Source of the DNA: Liolophura sinensis
Taxonomy: Eukaryota; Mollusca; Polyplacophora; Chitonida; Chitonidae
Length of the DNA stretch: 64,000 nt
Direction: 5' to 3'
NCBI RefSeq assembly: GCF_032854445.1
Contig: NC_088305.1
Location: 13,397,606-13,461,605, forward strand
Below are positions 11,818-21,889 of this stretch, in pieces. The notes below the pieces were generated by a model that was not told the origin of the DNA, ran no database searches, and saw only the letters and a program-made list of their open reading frames with translations. Each line of letters starts with the position of its first letter. Position 1 is the stretch's first letter. A program made the translations under genes and the position numbers.

Positions 11818-12084
11818 ACAAATCACTGGACCGTGACCGATGTGGTTAGAGTTCCAGCGTGGTGCACTGATCCGTAAGCCCCTCACCAGTACGATCGTTG
11901 TGAGTTTGCTCTCTGGCCGTATGTGGGAAAGTCTGTCAGAAATCTGTGGATAGTCGTGGTTTTTTTTTATGGGCTGTGCCCGATTGCATCCCATATTGCT
12001 GGCCGCCAACGTATAAGTAAAATATTCTTGAGTACGGCGTAAAACACCAATCAAATAAATAAATAAATGAGCACAGATCGCTGG
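11818..12084 (+). mobile_element. SINE-N, diverged, possible 12-bp target-site duplication
   Basis: Head, body and the GTACGGCGTAAAACACCAAT end are recognisable, but the body has lost part of the head-body junction and gained a T-run. ACAAATCACTGG (11818-11829) and ACAGATCGCTGG (12073-12084) flank it with two mismatches. Confidence 0.85.
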
Positions 12085-12104
12085 TTTGCATTTCGTTCTC
12101 AAGC

Positions 12105-12381
12105 AACAAACCTTTTTATCTCGACTTCAGGTGCCGGTTCAAACCCGACCCTGGACAGAGAATTTGTAAGCTTATCTACTCTAACTGTTCGTAGGGCCTT
12201 GATGAGATGAACTGACAACACTCCTGTGGAATTTTATGACGTCAACTGTTGGTTGAAAGCACCTTGTCAAAGGTTGATGGTTTCCCTGTTTTGTACTTCG
12301 GTTCCCGTCACCCATAAAAGTGATCTTATGAGTGTAAAATTCTACGTACAGTATGGCGTTAAACAGCAGCCCAGTAAATAA
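12105..12381 (+). mobile_element. SINE-T, tRNA-derived SINE-like unit
   Basis: A good B box, GGTTCAAACCCGACC, lies near 12134. The unit ends in GTATGGCGTTAAACAGCAGC followed by a short AT tail. That end resembles the 3' motif of SINE-N and SINE-C. The body is unlike either. I infer a third, older SINE family. Confidence 0.55.
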
Positions 12382-13640
12382 CTTCTCCAGCGTGATCTAT
12401 TCGTTCACCACTGCGAAGCGCGGCACGAAGACACTGGTGCACTCTTCTGTAACGTCGCAATTAACGACGTGACTCTCGCGGCCTGACATCACCTCCATTA
12501 CATTGGTAACTTTCCAAGTCATTCTAGTTTCGATCCATGTGCCGCAGAACTTACCGCTGTCAAATAAGTAACTAATCCTTGAACCGCTTACACACATATA
12601 TAAAGCAATGAATCATTCATTCATTTCTGTGGAGAAAACCCAGCATTTTGCAACGATCCACACGTCAGCAATTCTACCAGAACAACAACACGCAGTATCC
12701 ACACACGTCCTTTAACGAATGGAATATCACAAAGAGGTAAAAAGAAACACTGTATGCCTGGGCCAGCGAGCGTGCTGTGACTAACAGGGTCAAGACGATA
12801 TCGCAAGTGAAAAATAGATAAGTGAGTTAAAATTCGTCTCCCAGCTCGTAAACCGATCTCTGGGCTGTATTCACGTGACCTTCAGAAGGCCAGTTATTAG
12901 CTTAGTGTAGGTTGCAGACTCACGTTTTACTTTGTTTAGCATAATTAGATTTACTCCAAGTTGTTCCACTTTTACAATAAATATGGCGGCCAGCTAGAAC
13001 AGCGATTTCTGGTCAGGTTACGCAGGTTATTCTCTACTGAGAGATTCAATCAAACCAATCCTACACTTGTTATAAACCGTAGTTTTACATGTAAAAAAAA
13101 CACAACAACAACAATAATCTCAGGTTGCCTGAAAAAAGTTGCCTGAAGCTGTCGAGTGTCAAAGCGGTCACTTGAAAAAAAAATGGCTTCCATACGCACC
13201 AGGGTCTATTCTTACTAGTGGAAAGTATGTACAGAGGACCAGAGTGCAGTACCTGTGTACGTACATAAAATGGCATGTCATTGACCCTTACCTCATTAAT
13301 GGTATAACGAATTTGGGATAACGGCTAGGCTATTCTTCTCAAGGTGCCAAGTGTGAGGCATGACTAGGGGTAAGGAGACCCCTCGGGTTACCCTGTTCCC
13401 AGGTAAGTCGTATCTGTACACACCGATCAGCTGATCGCTGGCGGACAGAAAACCCTGTTCAACCCAGGTTAAGTCGCCTGGGTTAAGTAAAGTTGATCCG
13501 GTAGAAGTAGCTGTATGACCTCATGTAGACATATATCACAGGGCTCAAAACTGTTGTGGTTCCCAGCCTCCATTCGCCTTAACTGTTTGTACAGATTATT
13601 CATTTTGAAAAAAGGTGTTTTTCTTGCTCGTTTCATAAAA
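12382..13640. other. Unassigned stretch
   Basis: No repeat family recognised. Several 60-66-codon frames on both strands have no recognisable motif. A donor-like CCAGGTAAGTC occurs near 13400, but nothing pairs with it. Confidence 0.45.
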
Positions 13641-13682
13641 GAAGAACGGTGTAAAATGCCAATCAAATAAATAAATAAATCA
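13641..13682 (+). mobile_element. SINE-N 3' tail fragment
   Basis: Only the extreme 3' end is present: ACGGTGTAAAATGCCAATC followed by (AAAT)n. Such a short 3' piece fits severe 5' truncation. Confidence 0.7.
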
Positions 13683-13714
13683 TTTCCCAGCAGCGTCCTT
13701 ATAGCCGCAGGCTA

Positions 13715-13932
13715 ATAAATAGATTCTACAGTACGGCATTAAACAGCAGCTCGAGGTCGCACGTTCGAATCCAGCAGTCTCCAGTTCGGATGAAGTTTCC
13801 GAGGTTTGTCAAACACCTTGTGAAGTGCCGCAATTTATTCCACACACACCCCCTTTCGTGCGCGTAGAAACATGACCGCCGTGGTGTAAGTAAAAGATTC
13901 TTGGTAAGAACGTTTTACCAGTGAAATAAATT
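13715..13932 (+). mobile_element. SINE-T related unit(s)
   Basis: An end like that of the 12105 unit (ACAGTACGGCATTAAACAGC) is followed by a new B box, CACGTTCGAATCCAGC, then by GACCGCCGTGGTGTAAGTAA and AAGATTCTTGGTAAGAACG, which resemble a worn SINE 3' end. This may be two adjacent relics. Confidence 0.45.
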
Positions 13933-13954
13933 TTAAATCTGGTAAATCGACAAC

Positions 13955-14010
13955 AGTTACGTATTTGCCAAGTAACAACGTCGTCGCTGCTCTGATTCTA
14001 ACCGCTATAC
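13955..14010 (+). repeat. Family B core fragment
   Basis: Carries CAGTTACGTATTTGCC and CGTCGTCGCTGCTCTG, the core of family B with a short deletion. The rest is too decayed to align. Confidence 0.55.
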
Positions 14011-14906
14011 TATCCTTAGTGCTTTATTCCAGTTTCACCTGTATGTTGTTGATATTCCACTCTCTTGCTTCTTTGTCATGCGTGTTAATCTTCTGTTGAA
14101 ATTTTCCTCATTGGGTATTCACTAAATCGCTATTTAAATGTTTAAGCGTTATGCTATACAAATGGTGCTACCACACATCCGCCTTCCTAAGTGTTAAGAC
14201 TGAAATTAAATCTAAATAAAAAAAGAAAGCTAAGTTAATGCCATTACTTTAATATTGTTAAGCTTTACGTATCTTCATTCTTTAGCTTTGAAAGCATCTC
14301 CACTTTCAAGAAAATATTTATATTGTGTAAATGTAACAAAAACTTTCATGCATGACAAAAACTGTGTACACATTACGTCAGTAAAGACCAATTTCCGGTT
14401 TTGTACCTTAACAAATTGTCGTTTTGACACTGAATTCGTGGTGTTTCTAAGTCGGCTACATATGATCCATGAGGGCACTTCTTATGGCTGTTTAAGTACA
14501 GGGTATTCCATACCATGTGGTTATACAATCATAGCTCATTCGCTGCCGACATTTATTGCCGGTTTACGACCGTCGCCATAAGGGCTGTGGACGAGTGCGG
14601 TCTTGACTGGTTCATTGATATGCATCTGAGCTACCCAGAATCAACTGGAAGAGTCAACTTTTGACATGTAGTGACATGTAGTACAAAAACATGTTGCAAA
14701 GTGACTTCAGCCAAAAAAATGCATTGACAGTCTGAAGGTTGGGATTTCGTCAACTACACTGAGATTTTTAAAAAAGCGACCAGAATTCATCACTGAATGA
14801 ACTCCCAGGCAATCTTGTAAGGGGAAGAGCCAAGCTGATTCTTAGCTCGTAAGATTATGCATGGAGTCTACATGTCTTGCAGTGTAGCCTTTGTTAGATC
14901 TGGTGT
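14011..14906. other. Unassigned stretch
   Basis: No repeat recognised. The 108-codon plus-strand frame 14255-14581 overlaps a 67-codon minus frame. Neither shows a domain. Confidence 0.45.
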
Positions 14907-14938
14907 GTTATGCGACCAACTGAGCCACGGAGGCCCCT
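14907..14938 (-). mobile_element. SINE-N head fragment
   Basis: CCAACTGAGCCACGGAGGCC is the reverse complement of the tRNA-like 5' head. No body is attached, so this is an isolated head remnant. Confidence 0.6.
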
Positions 14939-15061
14939 AAACTGAAAATAATTTTCTTGTAAGTAAATATGGACAGAGCGTTCAGAATCTCTGACGTTCT
15001 GCTTTATAATTGTGTCTAATTCCGCTTAACCCGGGGCTACTTATTTCACTCAGTCACCTAC

Positions 15062-15373
15062 CGGCCCCGATAGCACAGTTGGTAGAGCGTCCGCTTCGGG
15101 AGCGGTAGATCCTTTGTCAATCCTGGATTGAGTCACACCTTTTCCTTAAAAGAGGAAGATGTAACTTCCTCGCTTGGCGTTCAGCATGAGCGGTATAGTG
15201 CAACCACTGCCTTGGTGAGGCGTCTCATTGAAGCAAAACTAGACAAAAGAGCGGTGAAAATCCGTCCTGCAACAAGGAGGCACATTACATGCACTCAAAG
15301 TACTCCTTCGTCGTCATATGACTGAAAAATTGTTAAGTACGACGTTAAACCCCAAGCACTCACTCAATCACTC
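15062..15373 (+). mobile_element. SINE-C, tRNA-Pro(CGG)-like head, internal deletion
   Basis: The head has A box TAGCACAGTTGG and B-box-like TTGTCAATCCTGG. The region around TTCGGGA folds as an anticodon arm with CGG at the anticodon position, suggesting descent from tRNA-Pro. The body matches the copies at 41391 and 57410 but lacks about 70 bp in the middle. It ends GTACGACGTTAAACCCCAAG plus a CACT-type tail. The head is a SINE head, not an independent tRNA gene, because the body follows without an acceptor stem. Confidence 0.9.
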
Positions 15374-15605
15374 GGTCACCTAGAATATACCTTGTGTCTT
15401 TCCAACATCACTGAAAAGTGTTGACTGCTTCTGATTGCATGATTCGGTTTCAATTTCATATTCGTCCTTCATTTACTTTTTTAGTCCTTGAGTTGTTTTG
15501 GTTAAACGTCGTTTTGGGAATTATCCTTGTGAGTATTTCTCTGAAATGTCCATACTGGTTGAGCGGTATCCTGGAATATAAGTGCAATACTCCTTTCGAA
15601 CGAAC
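15374..15605 (+). repeat. Family E dispersed repeat, copy 1
   Basis: Starts immediately after the SINE-C tail at GGTCACCTAGAATATACCTT. It shares GCATGATTC, a TAGTCCTTGAG..GGTT block, GTCGTTTTGGGAATT and TGGTTGAGCGGTAT with the copies near 18.4 and 38.4 kb. It is the most diverged of the three, and its function is unknown. Confidence 0.7.
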
Positions 15606-16239
15606 TACCTTATTCCGTTTTGTCTATATCTTTATGTACCTAATCGATTAGCCTTTCACACCATATTCACAAAATTTTCAAATTGGTAAACTGCTGCCCT
15701 TTGGCAAGTAAATGATAAACTTTTTCACGTCTGAGGTGTGCTCAGACTATGTTTGAGAATGTCTTAATGCTGTAGCAGTATAGAAGTCAGTAGATTGATT
15801 TGGTTGCAATTCATGAATTGGTTGCAGAAATGGACCACTTTCATGAAATTCAGTATTCAATTTTTGGCCATTTTTTTTAAACTCCTGTCGTCTTATGACC
15901 TATTATGATCTGCAGAGAAAACAATTTCTGAGGAAAAAAGAAAATTGCTATTTTGAAGGCCTGGAGGCCATTCCGCCCAAACGTCAAAGTGTGTATATCT
16001 CTAGACTTTAGTGACCAATCTGACAAGTTTTCTTCGAGTGTTTTATGGCCTATATAAGTTGATATTGTGGCCAAATTATATTAACATTCTAAAAATGGCC
16101 TTCCCAATATATATTCACTCTTCATCATTATGGTAAAACTATTTCAGTGAATTTCAAAGGGTTTCTTAGCAAATAATGGTTGTTTTGACAAACTAATGAC
16201 AGTATTTAATTAATATGGAATGGGTAAAAATAAATAAAT
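15606..16239. other. Unassigned stretch
   Basis: AT-rich, no repeat family or exon recognised. Confidence 0.45.
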
Positions 16240-16463
16240 CCGGTATCAAGGATTTATTCATTTATTTATTTGATTGGTGTTTTACGCCGCACTCAAGAAT
16301 ATTTCACTTATACGACGGCGGCCAGCATTATGTTGGGTGGAAGCCAGGCAGAGCCCAGGGGAAACCCGTGACCATCCGCAGGTTGCTGGCAGACCTTCCC
16401 ACTTACGGCCGGAGAGGAAGCCAGCATGAGCTGGACTTGAACTCACAGCGACCGGTACAAGGA
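16240..16463 (-). mobile_element. SINE-N, 5'-truncated, with near-perfect target-site duplication
   Basis: The body and (AAAT)n tail run 16253-16451, truncated in the head just after the B-box region. CCGGTATCAAGGA (16240-16252) and CCGGTACAAGGA (16452-16463) flank it, differing by one inserted T. The body is close to the family consensus, so this is a fairly young insertion. Confidence 0.93.
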
Positions 16464-17814
16464 ACTTAACCATGTATTATTTCCGATCAACACAGCCTAG
16501 TCATCTATCCATTCGTCAAAAAGAAAAACAAAACAAGAGAAAAGAAGTCCCTAGATAGGCTGGTATGCTGAATGAACGGCCTAAGTTTTGTTATACATGC
16601 AATATCACGCATGTATGACAGGGGATGTATCACGGGGATGACAGTGGGAAATGAAATTTTATTTAAAGAGAATATACCGGTAACTTAAAATGTTGGCAGA
16701 AAAAAATCGGTAAACGCCAATCAACCCGAATTTTTGTTGTCGTATTTTTTGACAATAGCTCAAATAAGTATCTCTAAAAATACCAGCCTGTGCTGTGCAC
16801 GTTGCATTTTAAATAGGTTATAAATTTCGTAAAGTTTATAATCTGGGTTGCATTATAATATTTTGAAAATCTAGAATTATTTTACCACTATAAACTGTAC
16901 AGGTACAAGTCTTAAATTTTTTAATAGGCAATAATTTGAGCAATTCATAGGGAGCAGATAAAATTTGATTTGATTAGCTTATTGGATTTTTTGCGAACAA
17001 ATGTCTTGAATAGCCTCTTTATTTACGCCGGATAGCGACTGGAACTATTAGGATTGGCGTCTCAACCCTGCATTTTGAATTGAGATCGTCGTGACCCCAG
17101 GCCTATGTACCATGGGGACGAAATCTTCACCTTAATGTCGGCTTTGATCTTTTACCCTGATCAAAGAACTGTTGCTTTAGATGGTTGTCGAGAAGGCTTT
17201 TTTGTCACCGGTCGGGACAGGCCGGGGATGGCGAAGGGTGTATTAATGAACCCATCTACCTAACCTTCGCTTGACATCTAGAATAACGGTAATTGTTGAA
17301 ACAGTAGATGTACGAGCCTATATGCTATATCCTGGATCGGACAGCGGTATATTCATGTACACCAGTGGATGTTGTATAGAGGTAAAGGCACTGAGCCAAT
17401 GGACGGCTGCATCAGGTGTTCACCTTCAATGTTCACGTGGCAATGAGGACGTGAGCTACCCTCTAAATGTCAAGGGGTTAAAGGTCACTTTATCAAGGGA
17501 GCCAGCTTTGCTACAAATAAAATTCATCAACGAGACCGCCGTCGCCTTGGACTTTTACACGCCTTTTTTTTATTGAAAAACAAACGTTGTTCCATTAACA
17601 AATATCAAAGTTGTAAATTGCAAACCCTCTGCTCCAGTCCCTTCGTCGCGCCGCTTACCACCGGCCTACCGACGGTTGTAGATTTAAAAAGGCGTTAACA
17701 GCATCGACCCCAACCACACCACTTGACTTAGGTATAATTAGGTGGTGTCAAATTTGCGGCTACACATCGTGGTGAGAGTTATACTGTGCAGGTTTTTCAT
17801 GTCTCTCTTAAAAT
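16464..17814. other. Unassigned stretch
   Basis: Mostly unique. The 101-codon plus frame 17271-17576 (MTSRITVIVETVDVRAYMLY start) has a mixed, protein-like composition but no domain I know. Without transcript evidence I do not call it. Confidence 0.45.
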
Positions 17815-19020
17815 AAGGGTATCATGACTTAGGATAAAGGTTTATCACCCTTTCTTTGACTTCATCGTGGAATTACGTTTCCATGAGAGATGAAGTGGAG
17901 ACTTGTTATCCTTACTTTTGTTGTATTGTGAAATGAAGTCTCTTTGAGAGTTGATGTGAGGGCTTTTCGCCTAGGCTATATTATGAAATTATGACTTCAT
18001 GAAAGTTGAGGTAAGGCATTTTTTACTATTACCTGTACATCTCTTCCCTCTTACTTTGGCTGTATTGTGAAATTACGTCTCTTTGAGAGCTGAGATGGGG
18101 GAACTTGACACTGTCACTTCGAAATGACGTCTCTTCGTTCTTACTCTGGCTGTAAATTAAATCTCTTTAAGAGCTGGAGTGGTGTACTTTTCACCCTTGC
18201 TTGCGGTGTATTGTAAAATTAAGTCTAAATCAGCGTTGAGGTAGTTAAATGTTTCACCTTTACTCTGGCTGTATTGTGAAATTACGTCTCAATGAGAGAT
18301 GCCGTGGGGGATTTTTCACTGTTGCTTGCGGTGTTATTAAATTGCATCTCTTCGCCCTTCTTTGGCTGTGTTGTGAAATTACGTCTCCATGATTTTGAGG
18401 CGGACTGAGGTTTCACTACGTCACCTGGAACATACCTCGCGTCTTCCAGACATCGTTGAAAACTGCTGACGGCTTCTCTATGCATGATTCCGTTCTATTT
18501 CGTACTATATATATTCTCCTAGTTCTTTGGTGGTTTGTGTTATGGGCCTACGCCGTTTTGGGAATTGGCCCTGCGATTATTGACCTGGGACGTCCCTATT
18601 GGTTGACGGCTGGTATAAGAATGTGGACGCATATATTTTTACGACTACTTTGGCTGTATTGTGAATTACGTCTAAATCAGGGTTGATGTAGGGGAATGTT
18701 TCACTCTCACTTTGGCTATATTGATAATCACGTCCCTTCAACTCTTACCTTTGCTGTATTGCAAATTGCGTCACATCACCTTACTTTGGCTGTATTTTAA
18801 ATTGCGTCACTTCACCTTACTTTGGCTGTATTGTAAATTACGTCCCTTCACCTTTACTTTGGCTGTATTGTAAATTACGTCTCTTCACCCTTACTTCGTC
18901 TATATTGTAAATTACGTCCCTTTACCCTGACTTTGACTATATTGTTAATCACGTGCTTTCACTCATACTTTGGCTGTATTGTAAATTACGTCCTCTCAGC
19001 CTTACTTTGACTCTACTGCT
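17815..19020. repeat. Degenerate tandem array, ~37/72-bp periods, interrupted
   Basis: Recurrent blocks TTACTTTGGCTGTATTGTAA and AATTACGTCTCTTC alternate. In the left part a longer unit of about 70 bp adds a TTGAGAGTTGAGGTGGGG-type segment. In the right part (18700-19010) the unit contracts to about 37 bp and is more uniform. The family E copy at 18417-18632 splits the array. Confidence 0.88.
18417..18632 (+). repeat. Family E dispersed repeat, copy 2, inside the tandem array
   Basis: Shares TAGTTCTTTGGTGGTTTGTG, TTTTGGGAATTG, CCTGCGATTATTGA and TGGTTGACGGCTGGTATA with copy 3 at 38425 and more loosely with copy 1. Array units resume at once at 18645. An 88-codon-scale frame here (18456-18686) is not conserved as protein between copies. 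Confidence 0.8.
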
Positions 19021-19790
19021 ACATTTCCATTTCTAAATCCTCCAGTACAAAGATGTAATACCAGTCTCTGACGGCGATAATTCTGTACTGAGTTCAACAG
19101 AGCACTGTTTATTTGTGTGGTTTGGCAGTTTCCATGTCACGTGACCGACCCAGAGTTTCGGTGACTCGTGAACGACAGGATGTCTTGTCTGGACACAGAC
19201 CTTTCTTGTGTAGGAGCCTAAGTCGACATTAGACTGGTAAAGGTAAGTTGCACAATATATATCACTCAAAACATTTGAAACCTGTGGCGTGTTTCAAACG
19301 TTCTGTGGTTCTTCGCAAAAGTATGTGATTGTGATTATAAAGCTGTAGTATTAAATTTCATTAAAAATCCGGTTTTTATTTTTTAATCTCACCAAAGGAA
19401 GGTAATTATCATGCAGTCTGTTTACCTGAGTGACAATTTGAACCTTTGCTCTTACATAGCCCAACTGTCTTAACTTTTACAAAATGTTTAAAAATCATTC
19501 ATATCCGACAGTTTATAATACATACGGCGTTAAAAACCCACCTTGCGATTAATATTCTTCAATAATTTTCTTCTAAGTTACTCATTTTGAAGAGTTCATC
19601 AGAAGGACATATGCGCTCCTTTCTGGGGCTATATTTGATGTTGAAACGTTAGTAAAGCATTATGATAAAGAAAAACTTCTCTTTTCGTCAGTCGCCTGAC
19701 TTTTGTCTATTTTCATAAAATATACAAACGTTAGGCTTTCAGAGTTATTATTTAAAGGAACTAGAGGTGTGGTGTAAAGATTTTATGCAA
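19021..19790. other. Unassigned stretch
   Basis: AT-rich and unique as far as I can see. A minus-strand 78-codon frame (19033-19269) has no motif. Confidence 0.45.
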
Positions 19791-20071
19791 ACATCACTGT
19801 TAAGAGAAAAGGGTCAAAACTACCAGAAAAAACTAGGGTCAGACCCTGATATTCAGGGTATAGACATGACCAACTCCAAATATTAGGGTCACTTATCCCA
19901 AATATTTAGTGTCAGTGTCCTGTTTCAACCGCTAAAAATCTGTCTTGTTTAGAACAATGACCCTTATTGTTACCATTCGATCCTTATTTTCCGATCCTAT
20001 ATTTCAGGGTCAGTTTGCCTGTGACCCTGAAAAATTGGATCGAGCTGACCCTAAAATTTTCACAGTGATGT
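19791..20071. mobile_element. MITE-like element with terminal inverted repeats
   Basis: The ends are ACATCACTGT (19791-19800) and its reverse complement ACAGTGATGT (20062-20071). Imperfect pairing continues inward for about 26 bp to AGGGTCA/TGACCCT. The 281-bp interior is full of AGGGTC and GACCCT blocks, giving further self-complementarity. There is no reading frame. A target duplication is not evident, so the superfamily is unclear. Confidence 0.7.
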
Positions 20072-21889
20072 GTATATGACGTTACCTTTGAGGACTTTTG
20101 AAGTTTCATATGAAACCATTTTTTATACGCAATGCGTATTGATATATCAGAGATTTGTAGTGATCGCGCGGTTGCCTGACTAGGTGTTTAATCCCATGCA
20201 CCGGGCAGGCAAGAAACGGACGATAGTACTTGTTATATATTGTTTAGCCTGTTGTGCCAATGACAGTTTCCTATGAGAAAGTTGACCAGTTACTTGGTAG
20301 TTACTTGGCCAGTGGTTCACCCCGAACGATGTGGTTGAGTTCCGGATTAAAAGAAATCTATATTAAATACAATGTACCAGACTTGTATTTTCATGTTTGG
20401 CTCTTTTGATATAAAGGTGTGCATGTAAGAATGTTTAATCAGTTACCACATTTTAGTTTTTATATAAAGGAGGAGAAAACGTAAAACAATGACACTATAG
20501 GCTGAAAAGAGCATATTTTCTTCTATCCGGTGGTGCCTGCTGCATAATTTTGCGATTTTTCCTCGCCGTACACGTAAAGTCTGAAAACGGTAAAGCTGGC
20601 ATAAATCGCTGAGTTCATCGCGTCCTCCATCTTTAACCCTGTAACACCCTGTAGTTTATGCTTGGGGTGTGTTGCCTCTCAGCCAATGAGAGTTGTTAAA
20701 CCTGCCGGATTGTTCGTGTAAACTCGAAACCCACGTCCAACATTCCGGATTTCCGATCGTCAAGCGGAAAACGAACTGTACTGTTCGCTACCTTCTGGGA
20801 AGAAGATTTCTACCGAAGATGTACGAACTGCATTTCGGCGGTTTCCGACGGCAATTCTCCTCCCAACACAAAAGACTTCAGGACAAGTTCTTAGGCAAAA
20901 CGGAGTCACCCACAGCGTATTTTGGCGATGACTTCATTTATAATTTTTCAACTTGAGGTACATATTAGAATTTATTATGGCATGCACCTGTGAGGAAATG
21001 CATACTCTTTTCAGTGGTATTTCACTGGTATTAAATTTTCTTCTCCTGTAACGATGACAATTATTGTACACCTGTGTTTTTTATATTCCATGCTTTGATT
21101 CGAAATGACGCAGAATCTATGTTTTCGTTAAAATGTATGAATATGAAACACCCTCCATTTCAATCAAACGCACTTTTCACTTGTGAGAATAGGTTTTGAA
21201 TAGGCTTATTGTCCAAAGTGGTAAAATCGCTCTAAATAAATGACAGTAAAGGCAAAGGGCAGGTAACAATCCGATACTGAACAAGTTCTCACCGGATACA
21301 TTTTGCATTAAGTATACATGGCTCTGTGGATTGGCCGACACTGTTTGGTTCCCTGTTGTTCTCTCAGTCCACGAAACCACCACTGATTACGCTATCTATC
21401 AATGTCCAAATATAGTTACACGGAATTATAAAGGTAAAAGTCAGTTATCACATTTGACCTTTTCACAAGTGTTAAAAGTCAGCCTGAGTTTGTTAGCAGT
21501 GGGTTACGATTAGGCAATTCGGACTCCTACAGGGAAAATATATATATATAGGCTTGTCATCAGAGATCTATGACCCTGCCTCGTGCTTCCGCCACAAATT
21601 TTATTTATGTGTAATTCATGTAGTGATTTACGCCGTTGAGAAAAATTTGTCTGTGATGGCGTCAGTAAAGTTCATGGGTGGGAAGGCTAGATCAAAGTGT
21701 TTCCCTATTCCAGCTCCATGACAAATCTTCCAACTTCGAGCAAAAGTGAAACCATCTGCAGCATGTTTCGAACCTTCGACCTCGTTTACCCTAGCGGATT
21801 CATTCAAATGCATTCATCTACTTTTCACTTGTGAGAATCTGTACAACGCATTGTACACGATGCGGATAGGAATTATTCACCCAGTAGAA
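20072..21889. other. Unassigned stretch
   Basis: No repeat family recognised. Frame 20693-20956 (+, 87 codons) looks protein-like but matches no family I know. At 21735-21775 a minus-strand TTCGAACC context resembles a B box, a possible relic tRNA-like SINE head. Confidence 0.45.

Noticed and set aside
15062-15135. Functional tRNA-Pro gene
   Set aside because: The tRNA-like part runs into a SINE body, lacks a paired acceptor stem, and recurs as the head of several SINE-C copies.
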